Notes: generated by a model from the letters alone, not told the origin. Counted from the first letter of the stretch, positions 36,016-45,315 are shown. The stretch is 64,000 nt of DNA from an uncultured Bacteroidales bacterium (GCA_944326235.1 CALVDH010000003.1:60126-124125); one strand, 5' to 3'. A program made the numbers and translations.

Positions 36016-36903
36016 ATGGTACTGTCAATGACCGGTTACGGAAAGTCCGAGGTGACTTCCGGCAATAGAAAATATACCGTCGAGGTGCGCTCGCTCAACG
36101 GCAAGAACAGCGACATCTCCCTCAAATCATCGATTCTCCCCAAGGACAAGGACCTGGAGTTCAGGCAATATCTGACCAGACGCCTGGTGCGCGGCAACAT
36201 AGACGTATTCCTGACATCTGAGACCGTCTCCGGCTCGGAGGCCCGCAGGATAGACCCGGACCTGTTCAGGGACTATTTCCGGCAGCTGTCCGACATCGCC
36301 GGTTCTCTGAATCTGCTGGACCCGTACGGAAACGTCATGTCCGCTGTCCTCATGTCTTCGGTGCTCCGCCTTCCCGATGTGGTGGCGGTTGATAAGGATG
36401 AGCTGACAGAAGAGGATGTGGAGGCCATCACTGGTGCCCTGCACGAAGCCGTAGATGCGCTCATCGCCTTCAGGACCCGTGAGGGTGCGGTGCTCAAGGC
36501 GGATCTGCTGACCAGGGTGGACAATATCGAGTCCATTCTTGCCGAGGCTGAGGTCTTCGATGCCGAGAGGGTGCCGGCTGTCCGGCAGAGGATAGTCTCC
36601 AGGATGGAGGAACTGTCCCTGGCTCCCGACCACGACCGTCTGGAGCAGGAAATGATATTTTACCTGGAAAAACTGGATGTCAATGAGGAGAAGGTGCGCC
36701 TGAGGCAACACTGCCGCTACTTCCGTGATACGATGGAAGGGGAGGAGTGCCCCGGCAAGAAGCTGGGCTTCATCGCTCAGGAGATGGGGCGCGAGATCAA
36801 TACACTCGGCTCCAAGTCCAATCATGCGGGGATGCAGAAATGCGTGGTGCGGATGAAGGACGAACTGGAGAAAATCAAGGAACAAGTTCTTAACATCTTA
36901 TAA
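36016..36903 (+). CDS. yicC: YicC/YloC-family endoribonuclease
   Basis: A 295-residue YicC-like protein. The N-terminal signature MVLSMTGYGKSEVTSG and VEVRSLNGKNSDISLKSS (here with KNSD in the usual N-H-R-x-x-[DE] area) and the C-terminal CPGKKLGFIAQEMGREINTLGSKSNHAGMQ define the family. Members cut RNA in vitro and affect stationary-phase growth. Length and both conserved blocks are intact. It is followed after 18 bases by the tricorn-like protease gene. Confidence 0.92.
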   Translation: MVLSMTGYGKSEVTSGNRKYTVEVRSLNGKNSDISLKSSILPKDKDLEFRQYLTRRLVRGNIDVFLTSETVSGSEARRIDPDLFRDYFRQLSDIAGSLNLLDPYGNVMSAVLMSSVLRLPDVVAVDKDELTEEDVEAITGALHEAVDALIAFRTREGAVLKADLLTRVDNIESILAEAEVFDAERVPAVRQRIVSRMEELSLAPDHDRLEQEMIFYLEKLDVNEEKVRLRQHCRYFRDTMEGEECPGKKLGFIAQEMGREINTLGSKSNHAGMQKCVVRMKDELEKIKEQVLNIL

Positions 36904-36921
36904 ACACTAAAACTAACTGAT

Positions 36922-39900
36922 ATGAGACGTTTTATCATTTCTGCAATGCTGGCTGTCCTGCCCGTTCTGGCTTATGCCGACGCACAGGAGGCCCGTCTGC
37001 TCCGCTTCCCTTCAGTGGGAGGGGATCAGATAGCGTTCACCTATGCAGGTGATCTCTACACCGTTTCCATCGACGGCGGTACAGCCGTAAGGCTTACCTC
37101 CGATGTAGGTTACGAGATATTCTCAAGGTTCTCTCCTGACGGAAAGACGATAGCCTTCACCGCTCAGTACGACGGCAACACCGAAGTCTACACTATGCCG
37201 GCCGAGGGCGGTGTGCCTCAGAGAATTACCTATACAGCCACCGTGGACCGCGACAATATCGGCGACCGCGTGGGCCCGAACAACATCGTCATGGGCTGGA
37301 CCCCGGACGGCAAGAGCATCATCTACCGTACCCGCTGGTATGCCTTCTCCTCTCTCCGCGGACTGCTCTTCACAGTGCCTGCAGAGGGCGGCGAGCCGGT
37401 TCAGATTCCCACTACCGAGGGCAGCTTCTGCTCCTATTCTCCCGACGGCTCCAAGCTGGCCCTGAACCGCATGTACCGTGAGTTCCGTACCTGGAAGTAC
37501 TACCGTGGCGGCCAGGCTGACGATATCTGGATCAACACCGTGGGCACCACCGAGCTCGAGAACATCACCGACAACGACGCCCAGGACATCTTCCCGATGT
37601 GGATAGGGGACAAGATCTACTTCCTCTCCGACCGCGACCAGATCATGAACCTCTTCTGCTATGATACAGCCACCAAGGAGACCAAGAAGGTCACAGACTT
37701 CACCGAGTATGACTGCAAGTTCCCCTCCTTCTCCCAGGACTGGATCGTCTTCGAGAACGGAGGATACATCTACAAGTATTCCGTAAAGGACGGCAGTTGC
37801 TCCAAGGTGCCCGTATATCTCAATGACGAGGGTATTCTCGCCCGCGACGAGATCAAGACCTGGAGCCCCGCCACCGCCCGCCGCGCCGCATTCTCCCTCT
37901 CTCCCGACGGCAGCCGCGTGCTGACCACCTTCAGGGGCGATGTCTTCTCGGTGCCTGCCGCCGAAGGCGCAGTGTACAACTTCACCCGTACCCCCGGAGC
38001 CCACGACCGTGACGCCGTATGGTCTCCCGACGGAAAGTGGATTGCCTGGCTGTCCGACGAGAGCGGCGAGTATCAGGTGTACGTGATGCCCTACGATGAC
38101 CCCCGGGCCAAGACCTGCCTGACATCCTTCGAAACAGGATATCCTTCCTCATTGACATGGGCTCCCGACTCCAAGAAACTGTACCTGACCACAGAGAAGA
38201 AGCAGCTGATATCCGTGGATATTGCCACCAAGGAAGTCAGGACCGTCTTCGAGGGCCGCTGGGGCGGAGTCCGCGGACTGGCCTTCTCGCACGACGGCGG
38301 CTGGCTTGCCTACGGCACCAGCTCCGAGTCCGGTGCGTCGGTCATCTATCTGATGAACCTTTCAACAGGGGAGAGCACTCCAGTAACCTCTTCCTGGTAC
38401 AATTCCTCCGCACCTCTCTTCTCGGAGGACGGCAAATACCTCTTCTTCACCTCCGCAAGGCAGCTCAACGCCATCTATTCGTCCGTGGAGTGGAATGCCG
38501 CATATTCCCTCGGAAGCTATCTCTTCGCACTGCCTCTGACCAAGGACGTGCCTGATCCTACAGTGATTAAGGGTGACGAGTACATTCCTGCGGCTCCCGC
38601 AGCCGAGGAGCAGCCCGCCGCCAGGAAAGGCAAGAAGGGTGCTGCCAAGGAGACTCCTGCAGCCGAGCCGATGAAAGTGGACTTCGAAGGTATCGTGGAG
38701 AGGGCTGTGGCCCTGCCTGTAGAGGGTACCTACGCCCGTCCTCTTGCTGCATACGACGGGGCCCTTTACTACCGCTCTTCAGACGGAGTCAAGAAACTTT
38801 CCCTGAGTGACCTGAAGACCACTGACGTGACCAAGTACGGTGTGCTGGCCATGACTCCGGACCACAGCAAGGCCCTCGTTTCCGACAAGGGTCAGTACTA
38901 TGTGGTGTCCACCTCCGGCTTCAAGGCCGACAAGCCCGTGCCCATGAGCGATATCCGTCTGACCGTGGACTACCACAAGGAGTGGAAGCAGATCTACGAC
39001 GAGACCTGGAGAGTGTACCGCGACTATTTCTACGTGCAGAACATGGTCGGCCGCGACTGGGACGCCATCCACGACAAATATGCCGCCCTGCTGCCCTACG
39101 TGCAGTACCGTCAGGATCTGACCTATCTGATCGGCGAGATGATATCCGAGCTGGCTACCGGCCACTGCTACGTGACCACCGGCGAGACCCCTGCCGCAGA
39201 GAAGCTGCCCATCGGTCTGCTCGGAGCCCGCATCGCCAAGGATGAGACCGGATATTTCCGCATCAACAAGATATTCGAGAGCGTAACCTGGGGCAGTGCC
39301 CGCCGCTCGCCTCTGGGAGAGCCCGGCCTGAACGTGCACGAGGGTGACTACATCCTCGCTGTCAACGGTATCCCCGCATCCGAGCTCGGAACTATCTACG
39401 AGGCTCTTGTAGGCCGCGTGGGCGTGACCACGGCCCTGCTGGTCAACAGCACTGCATCTGAGAACGGTGCCCGCACCATCTACGTGGATCCCATCTCTGA
39501 CGAGACCCAACTGGCCTACTATGACTGGGTACAGAACAATATCCACAAGGTCGAGGAGCTCTCCGGAGGCCGTGTAGGCTACATCCACATCCCTGACATG
39601 AGCGTGGCCGGACTGGACGAATTCACCCGTCTGTTCTACTCCCAGTTAGATAAGGAGGCCCTGATCATCGACGACCGTATGAACGGCGGCGGAAACGTAT
39701 CCCCGATGATTCTCGAGCGCCTGCAGAGGGAAGTGTACCGCATGAACATGTCCCGCAACGGCAGTGAGCGTCCCGGAACCATCCCCGAGTCCACCCACTA
39801 CGGCCCGAAGGTCTGCCTGATCGACAAGTACTCCTCTTCGGACGGCGATCTCTTCCCTTACGGATTCCGTGAGCTCGGCATCGGCAAGCTCATCGGTATG

Positions 39901-40170
39901 AGGACCTGGGGCGGTATCGTCGGCATCTCCGGCTCGAGACCCTATCTCGACGGCCAGGATGTCCGCACCCCGTTCTTCACCTCATACTCCACCGACGGTG
40001 ACTGGATCATCGAGAACCACGGCGTGGATCCCGACATCGAGTGCGACCTCAATCCCTTCGAGGACTATCTAGGCAACGACGCCCAGCTCAACAAGGCCGT
40101 CGAAGTTCTCCTCCAGGAGCTCCAGAACTGGAAGCCCCTGCCCGGAGTGCCCGCTGACCCCGTAAGATAG
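36922..40170 (+). CDS. Tricorn-like protease (beta-propeller, PDZ, S41 core)
   Basis: A 1082-residue exported protease with a signal peptide (residues 1-22). Two TolB/WD40-like propeller regions follow (about 25-330 and 330-555), seen as repeated FSPDGKTIAFT, YSPDGSKLAL, LSPDGSRVLT, WSPDGKWIAWL and FSHDGGWLAYG. After an Ala/Lys-rich linker (about 560-580) come a helical domain, a PDZ domain near residue 770 (LNVHEGDYILAVNGIPASEL) and the S41 protease core with IIDDRMNGGGNVSPMI near 915 and MRTWGGIVGISGSRPYLDG near 993. Archaeal tricorn trims peptides from the proteasome; the Bacteroidetes form is probably a periplasmic peptide hydrolase. A terminator follows. Confidence 0.92.
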   Translation: MRRFIISAMLAVLPVLAYADAQEARLLRFPSVGGDQIAFTYAGDLYTVSIDGGTAVRLTSDVGYEIFSRFSPDGKTIAFTAQYDGNTEVYTMPAEGGVPQRITYTATVDRDNIGDRVGPNNIVMGWTPDGKSIIYRTRWYAFSSLRGLLFTVPAEGGEPVQIPTTEGSFCSYSPDGSKLALNRMYREFRTWKYYRGGQADDIWINTVGTTELENITDNDAQDIFPMWIGDKIYFLSDRDQIMNLFCYDTATKETKKVTDFTEYDCKFPSFSQDWIVFENGGYIYKYSVKDGSCSKVPVYLNDEGILARDEIKTWSPATARRAAFSLSPDGSRVLTTFRGDVFSVPAAEGAVYNFTRTPGAHDRDAVWSPDGKWIAWLSDESGEYQVYVMPYDDPRAKTCLTSFETGYPSSLTWAPDSKKLYLTTEKKQLISVDIATKEVRTVFEGRWGGVRGLAFSHDGGWLAYGTSSESGASVIYLMNLSTGESTPVTSSWYNSSAPLFSEDGKYLFFTSARQLNAIYSSVEWNAAYSLGSYLFALPLTKDVPDPTVIKGDEYIPAAPAAEEQPAARKGKKGAAKETPAAEPMKVDFEGIVERAVALPVEGTYARPLAAYDGALYYRSSDGVKKLSLSDLKTTDVTKYGVLAMTPDHSKALVSDKGQYYVVSTSGFKADKPVPMSDIRLTVDYHKEWKQIYDETWRVYRDYFYVQNMVGRDWDAIHDKYAALLPYVQYRQDLTYLIGEMISELATGHCYVTTGETPAAEKLPIGLLGARIAKDETGYFRINKIFESVTWGSARRSPLGEPGLNVHEGDYILAVNGIPASELGTIYEALVGRVGVTTALLVNSTASENGARTIYVDPISDETQLAYYDWVQNNIHKVEELSGGRVGYIHIPDMSVAGLDEFTRLFYSQLDKEALIIDDRMNGGGNVSPMILERLQREVYRMNMSRNGSERPGTIPESTHYGPKVCLIDKYSSSDGDLFPYGFRELGIGKLIGMRTWGGIVGISGSRPYLDGQDVRTPFFTSYSTDGDWIIENHGVDPDIECDLNPFEDYLGNDAQLNKAVEVLLQELQNWKPLPGVPADPVR

Positions 40171-40192
40171 TTTTTCCACTATAAGAATTTAT

Positions 40193-40227
40193 AGCCCCGG
40201 ATGTCGCGAATGTCCGGGGCTTTTTTA
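40193..40227. terminator. Terminator between the tricorn gene and the thioredoxin-like gene
   Basis: The stem AGCCCCGGA (40193-40201) pairs with TCCGGGGCT (40213-40221) and runs into TTTTTT. A weaker A-rich run on the left may let it work for the convergent operon as well. Confidence 0.85.
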
Positions 40228-40255
40228 CTAAGGGCGATGTGATGTGGCTGTGAGG

Positions 40256-40798
40256 TTACAGCAGGGACCAGGGGAGGTGACCGATGGTGCGGTTGCGGTA
40301 GAGGAGGTAGGCTCCGTCGGGGGCGCTGTTGACTGAGGGCCAGTCACCGTTGATGTACCGGGCGCGTTCGAGGGTGGATTTGATGGTGCTGTCCTGGTCT
40401 GCGGCCAGCTTGTCTCTGTAGAATTCGAAGATGTCGGTGTCTCCGCTTTTGAAGACTATCATGGGCATGGGGCAGTCGGTATCTGTCCGGTAGTAGGTGA
40501 GGAAAAAGTCAAGGGTGGAGGCGATGCAGGCCGAGCAGTCAGGGCTGGATATGAATATCAGTATCGGGGTGGTACTCTCCGGGTCCTGAGTCAGCACTTC
40601 GCTGAAGTCGGGGAAAGACAGGTCTGCGGTTGAAAGTTCTTCGAAGGCTTTCTGGTAGTCGATATTGAGAAATGCCTCGAGAGTCCGGATTTTAGATGAG
40701 TCCGAACTCATCGAGGCGTTGTTTTCAGCACTCTGCCGGTTGTGGCCGCAGGAGACAGCGGTGAGCAATGCGAGTGAAATGGTCAGCAAGGGTCTCAT
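40256..40798 (-). CDS. Thioredoxin-like lipoprotein with CxxC motif
   Basis: A 180-residue lipoprotein; the signal peptide ends at LTAVSC (Cys17). The mature part has a thioredoxin-like strand, PILIFISSPDCSACIAS, with a candidate redox pair Cys88/Cys91 (CSAC), and a later GAYLLYRNRTIGH strand, but it is shorter than TlpA-type proteins. It could oxidise or reduce disulfides in the periplasm or at the outer membrane. Its ATG overlaps the stop of the propeller lipoprotein by four bases, so the two are translationally coupled, and both follow a small exported four-Cys peptide. Action on that peptide is an attractive inference, not shown. Confidence 0.7.
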   Translation of the reverse strand: MRPLLTISLALLTAVSCGHNRQSAENNASMSSDSSKIRTLEAFLNIDYQKAFEELSTADLSFPDFSEVLTQDPESTTPILIFISSPDCSACIASTLDFFLTYYRTDTDCPMPMIVFKSGDTDIFEFYRDKLAADQDSTIKSTLERARYINGDWPSVNSAPDGAYLLYRNRTIGHLPWSLL

Positions 40799-41850
40799 TT
40801 CAGCAGATATTTGTAGAATACGCTCTCGCCGTCGTGGTCCGTGCCGAAGGCGTAGATGTAGCGGCCGTCGCGACTCAGTGACATGGACTTGATATAGTGG
40901 TCAATGTAGTATGAGTCGATGAAGTTGCCGTCCCAGTCGAACTGGAGGATGTACGAACTGAAGTCGCTCTCATCGTAATTATTCTCCGGTCTAAGGAAGT
41001 CTCCGATATAGCATAGAAATACGAAATCAGAGTTATGACAGCTTCCCATATATGCGTAGGGAATATTTGATAAAAAGCATACATCGTTAAGATCATCGAT
41101 ATAGTATTCAATATCCTGAGACATCTGCGGCCCGTGTACTGTGCGGAGAAGGTTTAGGTCAAGGTCATAAATTTCAATTTCCGGAGAGCAGGCTGAATAA
41201 TAGAATATTCTGTTTTTATAATATGACATTATGAAAGAAGAATGAGTTACATTGATAGTAGTGAATTTATATTTTTCACTATCGTTGTAGGTAAAAGCAG
41301 TGTCACTAACGATAAATCTCGGACCGTCATTGTTGATGCCGTACTTTTTGTTGATAAAGCGGTTTGGGTTTACAGCAAGTAAGGCATTCTTATATGGCCA
41401 CATGGATTGTGTTTGAATGGAATAATTTTTCAGTTCAGGCTTGAAGTCCGGGGCAGAGATGGCCTGACGGATAGAAATGACAGCTAAGTGATTCAAATAA
41501 ATGTCCTCTACAAGCAGTGAGTCGTTCATATAGATGGCGGAAGCATCCAGCATTTCTCCAGGTCCTCTTCCACGTATAAAGTAATCTCTGATAAGGTTGT
41601 TGTCGGAACTGTATAGCTCTATAAATCTTCGCCCCGAACTTTTGTCGTTCAGCACGATAAAAATACTGTCATTCCACCCAAAAACCTTTTTAGCAAAAAT
41701 AGGGGGATTGAAACTGACTTTCTCCGGGGAGAGGGTTTGTGCACTGTCCAATATTTCCGGACTTAGGACGATATTGGATATATCAGCAGTACCCTGCTGG
41801 CAGGATACTGCTGATATTAAGCAAAGAATAAAAAGTGCCGTTTTTTTCAT
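40795..41850 (-). CDS. BF3164/TolB-like 6-bladed propeller lipoprotein
   Basis: A 351-residue lipoprotein; the signal peptide MKKTALFILCLISAVSC gives Cys17 as the lipid site. The body matches the BF3164-like/TolB-like propeller type: FIELYSSDNNLIRDYFIRGRGPGEM near residue 80 is the characteristic signature, followed by blades with FIVSDTAFTYND and YILQFDWDGNFIDSYYIDHY near the C-terminus. Such lipoproteins often lie beside genes for small NVEALA-type exported peptides in Bacteroidetes. The start at 41850 is chosen because a longer frame lacks a signal peptide. It is the middle gene of a three-gene operon. Its function is unknown. Confidence 0.82.
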   Translation of the reverse strand: MKKTALFILCLISAVSCQQGTADISNIVLSPEILDSAQTLSPEKVSFNPPIFAKKVFGWNDSIFIVLNDKSSGRRFIELYSSDNNLIRDYFIRGRGPGEMLDASAIYMNDSLLVEDIYLNHLAVISIRQAISAPDFKPELKNYSIQTQSMWPYKNALLAVNPNRFINKKYGINNDGPRFIVSDTAFTYNDSEKYKFTTINVTHSSFIMSYYKNRIFYYSACSPEIEIYDLDLNLLRTVHGPQMSQDIEYYIDDLNDVCFLSNIPYAYMGSCHNSDFVFLCYIGDFLRPENNYDESDFSSYILQFDWDGNFIDSYYIDHYIKSMSLSRDGRYIYAFGTDHDGESVFYKYLLK

Positions 41851-41860
41851 CGATTCATTT

Positions 41861-42112
41861 TTATTCTGTGGCGGTGGAAGGAGGATTGGCGACTTTAGTT
41901 CCATCACACTCTAATGTGTGACCAAGATACGTGCTTTCGCATTTACCTTCACCTGTGCAAGTAAGGATTGCTTCTCCCTTTTTATTTTTAATAGAGCAGT
42001 CTGCATCAGCATCCTGAGAAACTAACAGCGATGCGCCCAGAAAAGCGCCGGTAGAGAGAACCAGGGCGGCAAGACCTGCCGCGAAAGACTTTTTGTTGAG
42101 TTTTGTTTTCAT
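41861..42112 (-). CDS. Small exported Cys-containing peptide (NVEALA-like)
   Basis: An 83-residue precursor starting at 42112 (MKTKLNKKSF). A basic N-terminus and hydrophobic stretch (about residues 9-30) end near VSQDADA, a likely signal-peptidase site. The mature peptide of about 48 residues has four Cys, in DCSIK, LTCTGEGKCEST and LECDG, enough for two disulfides. It resembles the NVEALA group of Bacteroidetes exported peptides in size, layout and neighbours, but the NVEALA motif itself is absent. It is the first gene of an operon with a propeller lipoprotein 10 bases downstream and a thioredoxin-like lipoprotein. An upstream in-frame ATG at 42142 would overlap the promoter. Confidence 0.72.
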   Translation of the reverse strand: MKTKLNKKSFAAGLAALVLSTGAFLGASLLVSQDADADCSIKNKKGEAILTCTGEGKCESTYLGHTLECDGTKVANPPSTATE

Positions 42113-42139
42113 GGCATCTCTATTTTTAGAATTACGCTT

Positions 42140-42171
42140 CAAATTTAATCAAAAACAAAAACAAAAACAAA
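42140..42171 (-). promoter_or_regulatory. Promoter of the peptide-propeller-thioredoxin operon
   Basis: On the minus strand the -7 box is TAAATTTG (42140-42147). A TTTG at 42168-42171 lies exactly 20 bases upstream, the consensus Bacteroidetes -33 spacing, and is supplied by one copy of a hexanucleotide repeat. Confidence 0.7.
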
Positions 42172-42179
42172 AACAAAAA
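42150..42179. repeat. Five tandem copies of hexanucleotide CAAAAA
   Basis: Five perfect CAAAAA units begin at 42150, 42156, 42162, 42168 and 42174. They fill the space between the -7 and -33 region of the leftward peptide operon and the promoter of glnS. Tandem short repeats can change copy number by slippage. Confidence 0.95.
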
Positions 42180-42205
42180 AATCTGCATGATTTCAGAGAA
42201 CATTG

Positions 42206-42213
42206 TATCTTTG
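42206..42213 (+). promoter_or_regulatory. -7 box of glnS
   Basis: TATCTTTG matches TAnnTTTG and lies 24 bases before ATG 42238. Transcripts starting after it would exclude the in-frame ATG at 42187, which supports the downstream start. Confidence 0.65.
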
Positions 42214-42237
42214 TCAGCCGTAAAAATATCAGTAAGG

Positions 42238-43947
42238 ATGGAAGACGTAAACAGACAGCAGCAAGGCGCGGCTGAAGGTGCCGTGCAGAAGAATTTTCTG
42301 GAAGAAATAATTGAGAATGACCTGGCTTCGGGCAGGGTGGAGTCGGTGATGACCCGGTTCCCGCCGGAGCCGAACGGTTATCTGCATATCGGCCATGCCA
42401 AGAGCATCTGCCTCAATTTCGGCCTGGCCCGGAAGTACGGCGGCAAGACCAATCTCCGCTTCGACGACACCAACCCCGTGAAGGAGGACACCGAGTACGT
42501 GGACTCCATCAAGGAGGACATCAGGTGGCTGGGTTTCAACTGGGCGGGGGAATACTACGCCTCCGACTATTTCCAGCAGCTCTACGACTGGGCGGTGGTG
42601 CTCATCAAGAAGGGCCTGGCCTACGTGGACGACCAGACTCAGGAAGAAATACGCGCCAATCGCGGTACCGTCCAGCAGCCCGGTGTGGACAGCCCCTGGA
42701 GGAACCGCAGCGTGGAGGAGAACCTGGACCTGTTCGAGCGGATGAAGAACGGGGAGTTCCCCGACGGCTCGAAGGTGCTCAGGGCCAAGATCGACATGGC
42801 CCACCCGAACATGATGTTCCGCGACCCCCTGATGTACCGCATCATCCACGCCTCGCACCACCGTACCGGCGATAAATGGTGCATCTACCCGATGTACGAC
42901 TACGCCCACGGCCAGTGTGACTCGATAGAGCACATCACCCACTCGATATGCACCCTGGAGTTCGACGTACACCGTCCGCTCTACGACTGGTTCATCGAGC
43001 AGCTGGGCATCTTCCCCTCGCATCAGTACGAGTTTGCCCGCCTGAACCTCACCTACACCGTTATGAGCAAGCGCAAGCTCCTGGAGCTGGTGCGCAACGG
43101 CTTTGTCAGCGGCTGGGACGACCCCCGCATGCCGACCATCTGCGGTATCCGCCGCCGCGGCTACACCCCCGAGAGCATCCGCAACTTCGCCGAGAAGGTG
43201 GGAGTGGCCAAGAGGGACAACCTCATCGACCTTTCGCTCCTGGAGTGGTGCCTGCGCGAGGACCTGAACAAGCGCTCCAACCGCTATATGGTGGTCACCG
43301 ACCCCGTCAAGCTGGTCATCACCAACTGGAACGACGGTGAGTGCAGCGCGGCCACCGAGGTCGAGACCGGCCGCACAGAGTATTGTACCGCCCCTAAGAA
43401 TCCCGAGGACCCCGAGGCAGGGCAGAGGACCATCCTCTTCGGCCGCGAACTCTACATCGAGCGGGCTGACTTCATGGAAGAGCCTCCCAAGAAGTTCTTC
43501 CGTCTGCGTCCCGGCGGAGAGGTGCGCCTGAAATATTCCTACATCATCAAGTGCGAGGAGGTGGTCAAGGACGCCGATGGCAATATCACCGAGATACGCT
43601 GTACCTACGATCCCACCACGAAGCCCGGCAGCGGCACCTGGCGCTCAGTCAAGGGCACGATTCACTGGGTCAACGCCACTCAGTGCGAGAAGGTCCGCCT
43701 GAGACTCTACGATCGGCTCTTCACCGAAGCCGACATGAGCGGCATTCCCGAGGGCAAGGACTACAAGGCATATCTGAACCCCGACTCCCTCAAGGAGGTG
43801 GACGCTCTCGCCGAACCCGGTCTGCTGGAGGACAACTCGGGCATCGCCGTGCAGTTCGAGCGCAACGGCTACTACATCAAGGACAAGGACTCTACACCGG
43901 AACTGCCGGTATTCAACCGCGCTACCGGACTCAAGAGCAGTTTCTAA
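42238..43947 (+). CDS. glnS: Glutamine--tRNA ligase
   Basis: A 569-residue class I synthetase that charges tRNA-Gln directly. FPPEPNGYLHIGHAKS near residue 43 is the HIGH region, RFDDTNPVKEDTEYVDSIKEDI near 78 is the amino-acid site typical of GlnRS, and VMSKRKLLELV near 280 is the KMSKS loop. The C-terminal beta-barrel anticodon domain (about 345-569) is intact. GlnRS rather than GluRS is indicated by the DDTNP stretch and the barrel domain. The start at 42238 is set by the promoter just upstream. Confidence 0.96.
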   Translation: MEDVNRQQQGAAEGAVQKNFLEEIIENDLASGRVESVMTRFPPEPNGYLHIGHAKSICLNFGLARKYGGKTNLRFDDTNPVKEDTEYVDSIKEDIRWLGFNWAGEYYASDYFQQLYDWAVVLIKKGLAYVDDQTQEEIRANRGTVQQPGVDSPWRNRSVEENLDLFERMKNGEFPDGSKVLRAKIDMAHPNMMFRDPLMYRIIHASHHRTGDKWCIYPMYDYAHGQCDSIEHITHSICTLEFDVHRPLYDWFIEQLGIFPSHQYEFARLNLTYTVMSKRKLLELVRNGFVSGWDDPRMPTICGIRRRGYTPESIRNFAEKVGVAKRDNLIDLSLLEWCLREDLNKRSNRYMVVTDPVKLVITNWNDGECSAATEVETGRTEYCTAPKNPEDPEAGQRTILFGRELYIERADFMEEPPKKFFRLRPGGEVRLKYSYIIKCEEVVKDADGNITEIRCTYDPTTKPGSGTWRSVKGTIHWVNATQCEKVRLRLYDRLFTEADMSGIPEGKDYKAYLNPDSLKEVDALAEPGLLEDNSGIAVQFERNGYYIKDKDSTPELPVFNRATGLKSSF

Positions 43948-43962
43948 GCCAAAAGGGAAGGT

Positions 43963-45309
43963 ATGCTCTGGGTTCTGTCAGCGGTCATAGGACTGTTAAT
44001 AGGAGCGGCGGGGGCCTGGATTATCCAGGCCTCAGCCCGCAGCAAGGAAGCAGCTCAGGCCAGGAAGGAGTGTCAGGCTCTCCAGGAACAGCTGAATGTC
44101 GCCGGAGCCGACCTGAAAGTGGCTCAGGCAAGGGCTGAAATGCTGGAGAAGAGCCTGGAAGAGCAGAAGGAGTCCCGCAAGGCGGAGGCAGAGACCATGC
44201 GCCGCGAGTACGACGAGAAGCTCCAGAAGATGGTGCTGACCTTCAAGGAGTCAGCCTCATCGATTCTAAAAGAGAAATCCGGAGACCTGTCTGCCGCCAA
44301 TTCAGAGCAGATCAAGAATATTCTCGACCCCCTGGGCAAGAAGATGGAGGAGTTCCGCCGCGCCGTGGAGGACTCCAGGGAGAAATCCCTGAAGAACACC
44401 GCCACCCTCGAGCAGCAGATCCGCTCCATGATGGAGCAGACGGCGGCGGTGGGCAGGCAGGCGGACAATCTGGCCACAGCCCTCCGTTCCAACAACAAGG
44501 CCGTGGGCAACTGGGGTGAGGTGGTCCTTCTCAATCTTCTGGAGGGCATGGGCTTGCGGGAGGGCGAGGATTATGTCAAGCAGGAGACGATAAAGGATGT
44601 GGACGGCAATGCGGTACTATCCGATGACGGCGGGCGGAGACTCATCCCCGATGTGGTGCTCTACCTGCCGGAGAACAAGGCGGTGGTAATCGACTCCAAG
44701 GTCTCTCTGGAAGGATATATCGCATACGTCAATGCCGTGGACGAGACAGAGCGCGGCATAGCCCTGGCTGCACACAGCAAGAGCGTTGACGCCCATGTCA
44801 GGGAATTGTCGGCCAAAAGCTACAGCCGGTACATCCGCTCCACAGGCCGGGATTCCCTGGACTACGTGGTGATGTTCGTGCCCAATGAGGGCGCCTTCCA
44901 GCTCTACTATCAGAACTTCCGGGAGAAGTGGCACGAGGCCTTCGACCGCGGAATTATCATTGCCGGTGAGTCGAACCTCTTCGCCATGCTTAAGATCATC
45001 GAGAATACCTGGGTCCGCGTGCGGCAGCAGAAAAACACTGAGGAAGTGATGTCCCTGGCAGGAGAACTGCTGGAGAGGGTGACCCGCTTCGCCAATACCT
45101 TCAATGAGGTGGGAGGAGTGATAACCAAGGCAGCGGCAAAGTTCGAGGATGCCCGGAAAGCCCTTTCCGGACCGAGAAATTCAGTGGTGGTTACGGCCCG
45201 CAGGCTGGAGAAGAAGGGTATACAGGTCAAAGGCTCCTTCCACTCAGCACTGATAGAGGAAGCAGGGGAGGAGGATACAGGCATCATACCGGAGAACATG
45301 GAAAAATAG
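43963..45309 (+). CDS. rmuC: RmuC-family DNA recombination protein
   Basis: A 448-residue membrane-anchored RmuC. The N-terminal helix (residues 2-22, WVLSAVIGLLIGAAGAWII) is followed by a long coiled coil (about 25-150). The conserved nuclease-like domain contains NWGEVVLLNLLEGMGLREGEDY near residue 185, PDVVLYLPENKAVVIDSKVSLEGY near 230 and YVVMFVPNEGAFQLYY near 303. RmuC limits inversions at short repeats in E. coli. It lies 15 bases after glnS and six bases before a small lipoprotein gene. Confidence 0.93.
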   Translation: MLWVLSAVIGLLIGAAGAWIIQASARSKEAAQARKECQALQEQLNVAGADLKVAQARAEMLEKSLEEQKESRKAEAETMRREYDEKLQKMVLTFKESASSILKEKSGDLSAANSEQIKNILDPLGKKMEEFRRAVEDSREKSLKNTATLEQQIRSMMEQTAAVGRQADNLATALRSNNKAVGNWGEVVLLNLLEGMGLREGEDYVKQETIKDVDGNAVLSDDGGRRLIPDVVLYLPENKAVVIDSKVSLEGYIAYVNAVDETERGIALAAHSKSVDAHVRELSAKSYSRYIRSTGRDSLDYVVMFVPNEGAFQLYYQNFREKWHEAFDRGIIIAGESNLFAMLKIIENTWVRVRQQKNTEEVMSLAGELLERVTRFANTFNEVGGVITKAAAKFEDARKALSGPRNSVVVTARRLEKKGIQVKGSFHSALIEEAGEEDTGIIPENMEK

Positions 45310-45315
45310 TCGATA

